Shown in pieces: positions 32,728 through 42,800 of a stretch of DNA of 64,000 bases (positions are counted from its first letter, which is position 1; every line of letters begins with the position of its first letter). Source of the DNA: Cryptosporangium minutisporangium (GTDB lineage Bacteria > Actinomycetota > Actinomycetes > Mycobacteriales > Cryptosporangiaceae). The translations under genes were made by a program, and so were the position numbers. The notes beneath the pieces are model-generated. The model searched no databases and was not told where the DNA came from. It saw only the letters and a program-made list of their open reading frames with translations. The DNA is taken from contig NZ_BAAAYN010000064.1 in assembly GCF_039536245.1 (NCBI RefSeq), forward strand, positions 1-64,000, read 5' to 3'.

Positions 32728-33120
32728 ATGGAGCACTTCACGATCGCCACCGTCGCCGAAAAGAGCCCCGACTTCCGCCGGGTGCTGTGGACCGGCGAAC
32801 ACAGCCAACTCGTCATCATGACCATTCCGCCGGGCGGGGAGATCGGCGAGGAGGTCCACCCGGACACCGATCAGATCCTCACGTTCGTGAGCGGCGTGGG
32901 AGAGGCGTGCGTCTCCGGCCAGACCCGGAAGGTCGCCCAGGGTGACCTCGTCGTCGTTCCCGCCGGCCGCAAGCACAACTTCGTCAACACCGGGCCGAAC
33001 CCGCTGGTGCTCTACACGGTCTACGGGCCGCCGGAGCACGCCGAGGGTGCCGTGCACAAGACGAAGGAAGAAGCCGACGCGCTGGAAGAGGCCGGCAAGG
33101 ACGAACCGCCGACCTCGTAG
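32728..33120 (+). CDS. Cupin-domain protein
   Basis: The protein has 130 residues with a single cupin barrel. Motif 1 reads PPGGEIGEEVHPDTDQILTF, giving EVH...D...E-like metal ligands with Asp replacing some usual residues; motif 2 reads GDLVVVPAGRKHNFVNTG with the conserved His. The C-terminus is a charged helix. Small cupins of this type are usually metal-binding isomerases, dioxygenases or sugar-binding proteins. The specific reaction cannot be inferred. The closest upstream purines to ATG 32728 (GGGAAG) are far, so the start is moderately certain. Confidence 0.82.
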   Translation: MEHFTIATVAEKSPDFRRVLWTGEHSQLVIMTIPPGGEIGEEVHPDTDQILTFVSGVGEACVSGQTRKVAQGDLVVVPAGRKHNFVNTGPNPLVLYTVYGPPEHAEGAVHKTKEEADALEEAGKDEPPTS

Positions 33121-33125
33121 CGGAG

Positions 33126-33296
33126 CTAGGCCGTGTTTCAAAGGCCAGCAACCCGCCGTGGCCGAGGCCCAGACGACGACTGGCGGCGTTGTCGGCCCGT
33201 CCGGAGACAAAAACGGCATCCGGACGAACCTCCGCCTTGCCGGACCGCCGCCTGGACCGCGCCCACGGCGGCCTGAACCTTTGAAACGCGGCCTAG
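33126..33296. repeat. Palindromic intergenic element C with 19-bp terminal inverted repeats
   Basis: The 171-bp element is bounded by CTAGGCCGTGTTTCAAAGG and its complement with one mismatch (33126-33144, 33278-33296). Inside are further inverted pairs (CCGCCGTGG/CCACGGCGG; GTCCGG around ACAAAAACGG). It starts five bases after the cupin stop. It has no coding capacity and resembles a MITE or a giant terminator; its sequence differs from elements A and B. Confidence 0.6.
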
Positions 33297-33513
33297 CCGC
33301 CCCCGCGCCGACTCGGCGCTCACCAACCTCGGAGCGTAGCTGCGAGATACGTCACAGTGATCGAACAAACCCGAGGCCGCGCGGGGTGGCTGGGGCATAC
33401 GAACGTGAACGGGGTGTTTCCCGAGGCTCATCGGCCATAGAGTCGCGATTCAACTGTCGTCAGACGTTCTCGACCGGACTGCCACCCGGTCGGCACGGAG
33501 GACGGGGAGAGCG

Positions 33514-35736
33514 ATGCGTCGCGGCTGGCTCACCGGGGTGGTCGTCCTCAGCGTGGCCTTTCAGGTCGCGCTCGTGTTGCTGCCCACCGGCGCGGTGCAC
33601 GTCGAGAGCATCGGGTTACTCCTGGTGACAGCATGGGCCACCCGACATTTCGCGCGACGGGCCCGTGAGCTGACCGGCGCCCAGCGGCGTTGGCGGATGC
33701 TGAGCGTCGTCGCCTTGGTCTTCTGGGCGTTGGCGCTCACCGGTAACGAAGTCGGCCTGGCGGTCGGGGCGTCGCTGGGTGTCCGGATGGGCACGCTCGC
33801 GTTCTTCGCTCAGCTGGCGCTGGCGTGTGCGGTGGTCACGCTCCTGATGGTTCCGGGGCTCCGACTGACCCGCTCGTCGACGGCGAGGATGCTCATCGAC
33901 GGGGCGGCGGTCGGCCTGTCGCTGGCCAGCCTCGCCTGGGCCGCACTGTTCGGAGTGGACCCCGCGGTCGACCTGGACGCACCCGGTGCGCTGGCGCTGA
34001 TCACGCTCTCCGGGTCGTTGCTCGTGCTGCTGTCGGCGGCACTGCCGATCATGCTCGGCCGCAGCCACAACGGGCCGACGTCGCTGGGCTCGTTCGCCGG
34101 TGGCATCGCGGTGATGGCGTGCGGTGCGCTGGCCGCGGGTTTTGCGGCGCTCGCCGGTGACCCGGCGCCGGAGGCCGTCGCCGGTGGAGCCCTGTTCCTG
34201 GGGACCGCGCTGATCGGCCGGGCGGCGCTGTTGCCGATGCCGACGTTCGTCCGCCGCGCGTCCTGGGACTACCCGACGACGCTGGCACAGGCGCTGCCGT
34301 ACCTGGTGCTGCTGGCGCTGGCCCTGATCGCCGCGGTGCACCAGGCGCTGGTGCGCGAGATCAACCCGGTGCTGACCGGAATGCTGTTCACGCTCGCGGT
34401 CGCGGTGCTGACCCGGCAGTTCCTCTCGCTGCAGCGGAACGCCCGGCTGGCCGCGGAGCTGACCCGCCAGCGGGCGCAACTGGCCTACCAGGCGTTCCAC
34501 GACCCCCTGACCGGGCTGGCGAATCGAACGCTGTTCGCCGAGCGTCTCGACGCGGCGCTGGCGGCGGGGCGGGCACCGTCGGTGCTGCTGGTCGACCTGG
34601 ACGGGTTCAAGGCGGTGAACGACTCGCGCGGGCACGCCGCCGGTGACCAGTTGCTGGTCACGGTGGCGCGGCGGCTGCGGGCGTCGGTCGGCAGCGCGGA
34701 CACCGTCGCCAGGATGGGCGGCGACGAGTTCGCGGTCCTGGTCCCCGGCACCGACACGTCGACGGATCCGCGGGAGGTCGCCGAGACGATCCTCGGCCGG
34801 GTCGCGCGGCCGGTGACGCTCGGCGAGGCCACGGTCGGGCTGCGCGTCAGCGTCGGAGTGGCCACCGCACAGCCCGGCTCGTCCGCGGACGCCGTGCTCC
34901 GCGACGCCGACCTCGCCCTCTACCGCGCGAAACAGGAGGGAAAGAACCGCTACCGAGTCGCCGACAGCGAACTCGCGCAGCGGTCGCTCGACCGGTACCG
35001 CCTGGAGGAGGAGTTGCGCTCCGGTGTGCGCCAGGACGAGTTCGAGGTGCTCTACCGGCCGGTCGTCGAGTCGGCGTCGGAGCGGATCGTCGGAGCCGAG
35101 GCCGTTCTGCGGTGGCACCACCGCGAGCGTGGGCTGCTCGACCGGGCGGAGTTCGAGGACGCCGCGATCGCCGTCGGACTGCTCACCGCGCTCGACCGCC
35201 GAGTGCTCGAGTCCGCGTGCGCGGACGCCGCCGCGTGGGCGGACAGTGCGCCGGACCTGACCGTCACGGTGCCGATCTGCGCCGCCAGCGTCGCCGACGC
35301 CGCGCTGCTCGGCGCGGTGACCCGGTGCCTGGTCGCCGGTGGCATCCGGCCGGACGTCCTGGAACTCGCGGTTCCCTCGGCGGCGCTGGTGGCCGACGCC
35401 GCAGGGGTCGAGCCACCGTTGCGGGCGCTGGCCGGGCTGGGCGTCAACCTCGCGGTAGCCGACATCGGCGCAGGGCCCACCGAGCTCCACTCCCTGCGGA
35501 CACTGCCGCTGCGGACGGCGCTACTGCACCGTTCGCTCGCTGGCGACCCGGTGCTGATCCGCGCGGTCTTCGCCCTGGTGGAGGCGCTCGGGATGCGCCC
35601 GGTGGTGACCGGCGTCGGCTCCCGCGCGCGCCTTCGGGAGTGCGGTGCGGGCCTGGCGACGTTCGGCGCTGCGGTATCCGCGGACGAGTTCGCGCTCCTC
35701 CTCCCCGGCCCCCATCGCGCCGACTCGGTGGCCTGA
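33514..35736 (+). CDS. Membrane GGDEF protein with degenerate EAL domain
   Basis: The protein has 740 residues. About nine membrane helices (1-310) precede a GGDEF domain with LVDLDGFKAVNDSRGHAAGD and an intact MGGDEFAV (about residue 402), so diguanylate cyclase activity is plausible. The EAL domain (500-735) keeps AEAVLRW but has ADIGAGPTEL where the active family has DDFGTGYSSL, and LLHRSLA where KIDRSFV is expected. It therefore lacks the metal-binding Asp pair and catalytic Lys and should not hydrolyse c-di-GMP, though it might sense it. ATG 33514 follows GGACGGGGAGAG. Confidence 0.9.
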   Translation: MRRGWLTGVVVLSVAFQVALVLLPTGAVHVESIGLLLVTAWATRHFARRARELTGAQRRWRMLSVVALVFWALALTGNEVGLAVGASLGVRMGTLAFFAQLALACAVVTLLMVPGLRLTRSSTARMLIDGAAVGLSLASLAWAALFGVDPAVDLDAPGALALITLSGSLLVLLSAALPIMLGRSHNGPTSLGSFAGGIAVMACGALAAGFAALAGDPAPEAVAGGALFLGTALIGRAALLPMPTFVRRASWDYPTTLAQALPYLVLLALALIAAVHQALVREINPVLTGMLFTLAVAVLTRQFLSLQRNARLAAELTRQRAQLAYQAFHDPLTGLANRTLFAERLDAALAAGRAPSVLLVDLDGFKAVNDSRGHAAGDQLLVTVARRLRASVGSADTVARMGGDEFAVLVPGTDTSTDPREVAETILGRVARPVTLGEATVGLRVSVGVATAQPGSSADAVLRDADLALYRAKQEGKNRYRVADSELAQRSLDRYRLEEELRSGVRQDEFEVLYRPVVESASERIVGAEAVLRWHHRERGLLDRAEFEDAAIAVGLLTALDRRVLESACADAAAWADSAPDLTVTVPICAASVADAALLGAVTRCLVAGGIRPDVLELAVPSAALVADAAGVEPPLRALAGLGVNLAVADIGAGPTELHSLRTLPLRTALLHRSLAGDPVLIRAVFALVEALGMRPVVTGVGSRARLRECGAGLATFGAAVSADEFALLLPGPHRADSVA

Positions 35737-35825
35737 CCTCTTCTCGGCCGAGCCGTCGCTCCTTCTGCTCAGTCGGCGGCGGTGGCGGCCGATGGGAGCG
35801 GAGAGGTTCGCATCCGGGGGGACGC

Positions 35826-38111
35826 ATGCGGCGTGGGTGGGTAGCGGCAGCGATCGCCGTCGTCGCTTACGCGATTGTCGCCCGAGCCCTCGGGTCCTCG
35901 TTCGGCCTGATCGACGATCTCATTCTGGACGGTCTGATCCTCCTGGGGTTGGTCCGCTACCTCCGAGCCGGGCGCCGTGCGGTGGGCCGTCGCCGAACCG
36001 GCCGCCTGCTCGGGGCAACCGCGATGGGTCTCTGGCTGGTCGGGCTGGTGGTGCACACCGCCGTCGCCAGGCTCGGCGCCTCCTCGGAGCTGCAGATCGG
36101 CGTGCTCGCGGCGTGTTCGGTCCCGCCGTCGATCTGCGCGGTCGCGGCCCTGCTGGTCCTCCCGATGGCTCCACCGACCCTGCTCGGCAAGGTGCGTCTA
36201 TTCTGCGACGGGGCGATCATCGCGATCTCGCTCTCCGGCGTGATCTGGCTGCTCATGGGGCAGGAGTGGTACGCCACCGCTCGGCAGGTGGGCTACGGCG
36301 CGGTGAGCGTGACGGTGCTCTGCCTGGTCCTCGTGATGGTCGTCTCGATCGCGGTCCTGCTGCTCGTCAACGGCGAGCTGACCGGCCGTTCCGCGCTCAC
36401 CGGGCTCACCGTCGGCGGCGGTCTGGTCGCGACGTCGCTGGTGTTCGAGACGGCGACCGCGCTCCGCGGCGACGAATGGACGTGGGGTCACGTCGTGGCC
36501 CAGCTCGGTGCGCTCACCGTCGCGATGTCCGCCGGGCTGCCGATGCCCATGGGCGGCGGCCGCGACCGCGGGCCGACCACGTTCGCGGCGCAGGCACTGC
36601 CGTACCTGCCGCTCGTCGTCATGGCCTCGTTCGCGATGCGGGAACAGCTCCAGTACGGCCGGATGGACACCGTGGTGGTCTGGCACGGCATGGGAGTCGT
36701 GATCGCGATCCTCGCGCGCCAGTTCCTGTCACTGCGGATGACGACGTCGCTCAGCAACGAGTTGGGGGCGCAGCGCGCTCGGCTCGCCCACCAGGCGTAC
36801 CACGACCCGCTCACCGGACTGGCGAACCGGACGCTGTTCAGCGACCGGCTGGCCGAGGCGCTCGCGTCCGACCGGCCGCGGCCGGCGCTGCTGCTGGTGG
36901 ACCTCGACGGCTTCAAGGCGGTCAACGACACGCGTGGTCACGCCGCCGGTGATCAGCTGCTGGTCGCGGTCGCCGGACGGTTGCGGGGTGCGGTGCGCGC
37001 CACGGACACGGTTGCCCGCCTAGGCGGCGACGAGTTCGCGGTGCTGCTACCCGGCGCGGCCGGCGAAGCGGACGCCGTGGCGGTGGCCACCGTGATCCTG
37101 GAGCGGGTCAGCCAGCCGGTCTCGGTCGGCGACGGCAACCCGGTCGCGGTACGGGCGAGCGTCGGCATCGCGCTGGCCGACGACCGGTCGACCGCCGAAC
37201 TGCTCCTCCGCGACGCCGACCTGGCGCTGTACGAGGCGAAGGAGACCGGTAAGAACCGGTACCGCGTCGCCGACCAGGAGTTGTCCAGCTCCTCGCTCGG
37301 TCGGCTGCAACTGGAGGAGGAGCTCCGCACCGCGCTCGACGCCGGCCAGTTCGAAGTGCATTACCAACCGATCGTCGAGCTGGCGTCCGAGCGGGTCACG
37401 GCGGTCGAGGCGCTCGTGCGGTGGCGGCACCCCACCCGGGGCTTGCTCGGCCCGGGCGCGTTCCTGGAGGCCGCCGAGTCCGCCGGGCTGCTGTCCGCGC
37501 TCGACGGGTTCGTGCTGCGATCCGCCTGCCACCAGGTCAAGATCTGGCGCGAGATGCGGCAGGACTTCGTCGTCAGCGTCAACGTCTGCGCCGCGCATCT
37601 GGTGGACGCGGGCCTCGCCGACGAGGTGGCGGCCGCACTCGCCGAGGCCGACGTACCGGCCGGCGCGCTGATGCTGGAGGTCACCGAGACCTCTCTCGTC
37701 GCCGACCTGGCGTTGGCCGCGCGGACCCTGCGCGAGCTGTCCGACCTCGGTGTGCGGATCGCGCTGGACGACTTCGGCACCGGTTACTCGTCGCTGACCT
37801 ACCTGCGGACGCTGCCGATCCACGCGATCAAGATCGACCGGTCGTTCGTCCGTGACCTGGACGGGAACGCGACCGACGAGGCTGTGACCAGGGCCATCCT
37901 CGGTCTGGCCGAGACGCTCGGGCTCCGTCCGGTCGCCGAAGGGGTCGAGGGCGTCTCGCAGGCCGACCGACTGCGTGACCTGCGGTGCGGCCACGCGCAG
38001 GGATTCCTGTTCGCGAAGCCGATGCCGGCGCGGCAGCTCACCCAGCTGCTGGCGACGCCGGACCGAATGCAGCACACCGCGCGGGACGAGTCACTGGCCC
38101 CGCAGTCTTAG
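35826..38111 (+). CDS. Membrane GGDEF-EAL protein with intact catalytic motifs
   Basis: The protein has 761 residues and is a paralogue of the gene just upstream (both start MRRGW). About nine membrane helices are followed by GGDEF (LGGDEFAV, about residue 400) and an EAL domain with EALVRW (527), DDFGTGYSSLTYLR (648), IKIDRSFV (668) and AEGVE. Both diguanylate cyclase and phosphodiesterase activities are possible. The upstream copy keeps only the synthase signature, so the pair may balance c-di-GMP synthesis and breakdown. ATG 35826 follows GGGGGG at good spacing. Its TAG overlaps the stop of the convergent gene. Confidence 0.93.
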   Translation: MRRGWVAAAIAVVAYAIVARALGSSFGLIDDLILDGLILLGLVRYLRAGRRAVGRRRTGRLLGATAMGLWLVGLVVHTAVARLGASSELQIGVLAACSVPPSICAVAALLVLPMAPPTLLGKVRLFCDGAIIAISLSGVIWLLMGQEWYATARQVGYGAVSVTVLCLVLVMVVSIAVLLLVNGELTGRSALTGLTVGGGLVATSLVFETATALRGDEWTWGHVVAQLGALTVAMSAGLPMPMGGGRDRGPTTFAAQALPYLPLVVMASFAMREQLQYGRMDTVVVWHGMGVVIAILARQFLSLRMTTSLSNELGAQRARLAHQAYHDPLTGLANRTLFSDRLAEALASDRPRPALLLVDLDGFKAVNDTRGHAAGDQLLVAVAGRLRGAVRATDTVARLGGDEFAVLLPGAAGEADAVAVATVILERVSQPVSVGDGNPVAVRASVGIALADDRSTAELLLRDADLALYEAKETGKNRYRVADQELSSSSLGRLQLEEELRTALDAGQFEVHYQPIVELASERVTAVEALVRWRHPTRGLLGPGAFLEAAESAGLLSALDGFVLRSACHQVKIWREMRQDFVVSVNVCAAHLVDAGLADEVAAALAEADVPAGALMLEVTETSLVADLALAARTLRELSDLGVRIALDDFGTGYSSLTYLRTLPIHAIKIDRSFVRDLDGNATDEAVTRAILGLAETLGLRPVAEGVEGVSQADRLRDLRCGHAQGFLFAKPMPARQLTQLLATPDRMQHTARDESLAPQS

Positions 38112-39343
38112 CGGTTCTCCTCCCACCACTCCCACCAGTCCTCCTCGTCCCAGCCTTCGGTGTCCTCCGGCCAGTCGTCGTCGCCGTCGTCCCAGCCGTC
38201 CTCGTCCGGGTCGGCGGTCTCGGTCGGCTCGGGTGCCGGAGGGTAGTACGGCTCCTGGTACTCGCCGGCGGCCGCGGACGCGCTCGGCCGGACCGGCGAA
38301 GGGCTCGCGGACGTGGGGGCGGCGCTCGGCGTGGCGGCGGCTGGGGACGGCTGCACACTGCCCTCGTCCGTGGAGCCACCGGTCAGGGCGGGCAGCGCCA
38401 GGACGAAGCCGAGGATCAGCACCGCCATCAGCGCGCCGCCGAGCAGAACCAGCTTCGAGCGGGCGTTGCGCTTCGCGGTCCGGTCGTCGAGGGCGGCGGC
38501 GTGGCGACCGCTGGTGCGACCTCCGGCGGCCAGCGCCCACTTGCTCTGCGGGCCGGCCACCTGCGGGGCACCCTCGAAGACCGGGAAGTCCATCGTCTCG
38601 GCCGGAGCCGGCCCCGGTGATGCCTCCGGGGCCGGCTCCGCAGCGTCGCCTGGACGGGGAGAGGAAACGTCCGGCCGGGCGAACGCGGCGGTCGGAGCCG
38701 CGGCGGCTGCCGCCGGCGCAGCGAGCGACTGGGCTTCACCGGGCGACGGTGCAGCGGGCGACGGTGCAGCAGGCGATGGTGCAGCGGGCGACGGTGCAGC
38801 GGGCGACGGGGTAGCAGGCGACGGTGCAGCGGGCGACGGGGCGGCGGGCGACGTGGCGTCACCGGGCGGCGGGGCTGCAGTGAAGGGCGGCGGGACAGCA
38901 GCGACGGTCGGGGCGTCGGCCGAGGACGGGGTGGGTGCCGGGGGCACCGACGGCGGGTCGGGGATTCCGGCGCGGCGCGGCGGCGCGGGAGCCTGCGGCA
39001 GCGCTGCCGTGGCGGGGTAGGCCACCGCCGTCGGCGGCCAGACCGCCGGGGGTGGTGGGAGCGGCGGTGACGTCGGCGCGCCCGGGTCGGGGACGGGTAA
39101 CGAGCCCGACACCGGATTCTGCGAGAACGGCGGGGGCACCGGGGAACCTCCGAGCAGCGGCACGGTCGGCGTCGTGGACGTGCGACCGCGGTGGCGGTTC
39201 TTACCGCGCTGGCGGCTGGGCGGCTGGCCACCGTCGGCACGCTTCGCGGCCGCGGCGGCACGAGCCAGCGCGGCGGCAACGGTCGGTTCGGTGGTCAGAT
39301 CGTCCGGCGTCGGGCCGGTAGCTGGAGGGTTTTCCGGCGCCAT
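38108..39343 (-). CDS. Pro/Ala-rich single-pass membrane protein with acidic Trp-rich tail
   Basis: The protein has 411 residues, not a recognised family. About 280 residues of Pro/Ala/Ser-rich cytosolic sequence include seven near-identical 15-bp repeats (APSPA). A basic patch (KRNARSKLVLLGG) and one membrane helix (LMAVLILGFVLALPALTGG) follow, then an extracellular Ser/Pro linker and an extremely acidic aromatic C-terminus (GWDDGDDDWPEDTEGW, then DEEDWWEWWEENR). The tail could bind cations or cell-wall polymer. ATG 39343 follows GAGGAGAACG. The stop overlaps the convergent GGDEF-EAL gene by three bases. Confidence 0.65.
   Translation of the reverse strand: MAPENPPATGPTPDDLTTEPTVAAALARAAAAAKRADGGQPPSRQRGKNRHRGRTSTTPTVPLLGGSPVPPPFSQNPVSGSLPVPDPGAPTSPPLPPPPAVWPPTAVAYPATAALPQAPAPPRRAGIPDPPSVPPAPTPSSADAPTVAAVPPPFTAAPPPGDATSPAAPSPAAPSPATPSPAAPSPAAPSPAAPSPAAPSPGEAQSLAAPAAAAAAPTAAFARPDVSSPRPGDAAEPAPEASPGPAPAETMDFPVFEGAPQVAGPQSKWALAAGGRTSGRHAAALDDRTAKRNARSKLVLLGGALMAVLILGFVLALPALTGGSTDEGSVQPSPAAATPSAAPTSASPSPVRPSASAAAGEYQEPYYPPAPEPTETADPDEDGWDDGDDDWPEDTEGWDEEDWWEWWEENR
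38743..38847. repeat. 15-bp tandem repeat, about 7 copies, in-frame
   Basis: Units of the form GCGACGGTGCAGCGG repeat with few substitutions and encode Ala-Pro-Ser-Pro-Ala on the minus strand inside the Pro-rich region. Length changes would keep the frame. Confidence 0.8.
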
Positions 39344-39453
39344 CGTTCTCCTCGGGTCCCGCTGCATCATTCCAGTGCCGTGCGGCCAGTGGCACCTGGG
39401 GGCAGCGCCGAGGTCAGCGGGACTGGGCGGGGGCTAAAAGGGGTTATATGCCG

Positions 39454-39459
39454 TATTCT
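39454..39459 (+). promoter_or_regulatory. Candidate -10 (TATTCT) for leaderless gene
   Basis: TATTCT ends eight bases before ATG 39468 in a locally AT-rich stretch, and no SD exists. It is the closest match to the consensus -10 in the window. Confidence 0.45.
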
Positions 39460-39467
39460 TACGTTTC

Positions 39468-39758
39468 ATGCGGGTGCGCTTGGCGATCAACGACCTCTTC
39501 TTCGTGCTCGACGAGAAGATGTGCGAGAAGACCCTGGAAGCGAATCTCGCGGAGGTCGGTCCGCTGACGCGGCAGGACCCCGAGGACTACATGATGAACA
39601 CGCTCAGGGCGCGGCTCTCCACCGGCCACGACGCGTGGATCATCGGTCACCGGGCGCTGCCCGATCCGGCCCGACACACCCTCGACCCCTACGGCTCGCC
39701 CGGCCGCCACTGGATCCGTGCGGCAGCCGTCTACTACCTAGCCACCGTCCCCGGATAG
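39468..39758 (+). CDS. Small soluble hypothetical protein
   Basis: The protein has 96 residues and I do not recognise it. It reads MRVRLAINDLFFVLDEKMCE, then a helical NTLRARLSTGHDAWIIGHRA and a C-terminal RHWIRAAAVYYLATVPG. The composition is that of a folded cytosolic protein. The TATTCT -10 eight bases before ATG suggests a leaderless mRNA. The TAG stop is the first triplet of palindromic element B, just as the stop of the permease at 13543 is the first triplet of element A. Confidence 0.55.
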   Translation: MRVRLAINDLFFVLDEKMCEKTLEANLAEVGPLTRQDPEDYMMNTLRARLSTGHDAWIIGHRALPDPARHTLDPYGSPGRHWIRAAAVYYLATVPG

Positions 39759-39884
39759 TGCACGGCCCGCCCAGAACGGCGCTGACAGGCGAGCGCGCCT
39801 CCTTATGGCGGAAAACCCTGAGGCCACGGCGTCGGCGCGCTCGACTGCCAGCGCCGCCCTGAGCGGGCTCCAGCGCCGTAGTAC
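39756..39884. repeat. Palindromic intergenic element, copy B
   Basis: It starts TAGTGCACGGCCCGCC exactly as element A (13541) and likewise contains GCGGGCTCCAG followed by AGTAC. Arms 39764-39799 and 39834-39869 pair at 30 of 36 positions around a 34-base loop. It lies between two convergent genes. The shared ends but different middles suggest a family of structure-conserved mobile or terminator elements. Confidence 0.6.
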
Positions 39885-39894
39885 ATGCAAAGCC

Positions 39895-42800
39895 TTAGGA
39901 CGCGGGGGGTAGGCGGCGGAGTTCTGGGGGCAGCATCCTCACCTGGGAGAGGCGCTCGCCGCCCAGGGGCGCGGACGGGGCTCGGCGCGCGTTCAGGGCC
40001 GCCGCCACCGGCGGGAGCTGCGTCGCCAGGTGGTAGAGCGCCTGCTCGGTGAGGATCCCCAGCTCCATCCGCCGATCGGCGTGCAGCTCCGCAGCGGTGT
40101 CGTCACCGAGCAGCGCACCCAAGCCGAACACCTGGCCCGGCCCGAGCTCGGCGACCTGCACCGAGCGGCCGGCCGGGTCCGGGGCGAACACCCGGCCCTG
40201 CCCCCGCACCACGACCGCGAGCTGTCCGCTCCGCGCAGGCAGCGCGTCCCCGCGCTCCAGCCGAATCTCCCGGAGCGTCTCGGCCGCGACGCGCAGCCCG
40301 GCGGCGTCCAGACCCGCGAAGAACGGGACCTGAGCCAGCGCGCCCGCCGGATCCGCGATGTCGCCGGAGGTCTCCGACGGCCGCGGCAGACCGTTCTGCT
40401 CGGCCCACAGGTCGGCGTAGACGCCGCCCAGCGCGACCAACTCGTCGTGCCGGCCCTGCTCGACGACCTGACCGCTCTCGAGCACGTAGATCTGGTCGTA
40501 GTCGACGATCGACGTCAACCGGTGCGTCACCGCGATCAACGTCCGGCCGCTGCTCACCGACTCCAGCGTCTCGGCGACCAGCCGCTCGGTGCGGGGGTCG
40601 AGCGCGGACGTCGCCTCGTCGAGCAGGAGCACCGCCGGATCGCGCAGCAGCGCCCTGGCCAGCGCGAGCCGCTGCCGCTGCCCGCCGGACAGCCGCACGC
40701 CGCGCTCGCCGACGGGGGTGTCGTAGCCCCGAGGCAGCGTCGTGATGTATTCGTGCAGCTGAGCGGCGCGCGCCGCCTTCTCGATCTCCTCCGGTGAGGC
40801 GCCAAGCCGCCCCAGGCCGATGTTGTCGCGCAGCGTCCCGTCGAACAGGAACGTCTCCTGGAACACGACGCCGAGCTGACCGCGCAGCGAGGCGAGCGTG
40901 GCCCCCCGGATGTCGCGGCCGTCGAAGAGCACCGCGCCTCGGTCCGGGTCGTAGAAGCGCATCATCAGCTGCAGCGTCGAAGACTTCCCGGCGCCGGTGG
41001 GGCCGACGAACGCGACCTTCGTGCCCGCCGGAATCGTGACGTCGATGCCGCGCAGCGTGGGCCGGTCGCCGTCGTAGGAGAACGAGAGGTCCGCCAGGCG
41101 GATCTCCCGCCGCAGCGGCGGCAGCGGAGTGGCCTGCGGGTGGTCGTCGATGTCCGGCTTCGCGCCGAGGATCTCGTTGACCCGCTGCAGCGCACCGGTC
41201 GACGTCTGGATCTGCTGCCCGATCCCGGTCAGCGCGGTCACCGGGCCGACCACTGTCGAGATCTGGGTGATCGCCGCGACGAACGCACCGACGGACAGGT
41301 TTCCCTCGATCACGAGGTAGCTGCCGACCAGGAGCGTGACCAGCCGCAACGTCGTGACCACGGCGTCCACCGAGAGGTCGAACAGGCCGCTGAAGAGCTG
41401 GAGCGACAGTTGGCGGGTGAACAACCGGTCGGACTGCCGCTTGAACCGGCGCCGCTCCTCGTTCTCCAGACCGAAGGCCTGGACCACCGCGTGCGCCTGG
41501 TAGCTCTCGGCCGCTACCGAGACCAGCCCGCCGACGTTCTCCTGCACCGCTTTGCTGCGTTTGAGCGCCGGCCCGTCCAAGCGCCGGTAGATGAACGCGA
41601 CGATCGGCGCGCCGGTGAGCACGATCAGCCCGAGGATCCAGTTCAGGGTGAGCAGGACCCCGGCGGACACGATCAGCGTCAGCGTCTGGAACAGGCCGTC
41701 CCGGACGGTGTTCGACAGCCCCTGCTCCAGTTGGCCGACGTCGGACAGCAGCCGGGACAGGATGTCGCCCTGTTTCCGTGCCGAGTACCAGCGGGCCGAC
41801 AGCGACTGCAGCCCGCTGAACATCTGGGTGCGTAATTCGCGGACGATCGACGAGCTGACGAACGCCGAGACGTAGTTGCGCCGCAACTCGGCCAGCAGGC
41901 CCACCGCGAACGTGGCGGCGAGCAGACCGACGATGCGGATGACGGTGTCGAAGTCGGCGGTGCCCTGGGTGAGCTCGTTGACCAGCCGGGAGAACGCGAA
42001 CGGGAACACCGCGACGAAGCCGAGCTCGAGCAGCAGGTAGAAGCCGATCTCGATCTCGCGCCGGAGGTACGGCCGGATGTAGCGCCCGGCCAGCCGCAGG
42101 AACGCGGTGATCCGGACCTTCTCCTCCTCGCCCTCCAGCGTGCGGAGCCACTGCTCCTCCAGACCGGCGAGCCCGGTGCCGTAGACCTCCTGCACGGTCA
42201 GGTCGGTCTGGCCGGGGCGGGACGTGGTGAAGACCTTCAGGAGGTCGGCCTCGCTGCCCCGCTCCAGCAGGAACCGGACGAACGACAGCGCCATCAGCGT
42301 CCGCAGCTCGCCCTCGGCCCGGACCAGCGGCGGCAGGCCGTGCTCCTCATCGATGTCGGCGAGGTAGGCGTCGGCCGACGGCACGCCGCACAGATGCAGG
42401 CCGTAGCCCTCGATCAGCAGCTCGACGTCGCGGGCGGCAGGCAGCGCGGCGCCGAAGAACAGCGCGAGCGGGCGCTCCGGCGGCTCCGGCGGCGATTCAG
42501 CGGTGACGACCACGAAGATCTCACCGCGGGCGGCGTCGACGACCGTGCCGGACGTCAGGATCATGCCCGGGTCGTCCGGGTCCGGGAACGGGTCGACCAG
42601 GCAGATCTGCGGCTTCACGCCCCAGGGCTCGGAGCCGAGGCCGGCCAGTCGCTTGCGGGCGCGCTTGACCGCGGCGGCGTAGCCGTTCGCGGCCGCCTCA
42701 CCCGCACTGCCCGGCCGGTACCGCAGGACCGCGGCGTCGGTCTCCTTGGCGACCATCTCCTCGAGCGCGGGCCGGACCGGCAGCAGCGGCTGACCGGTCT

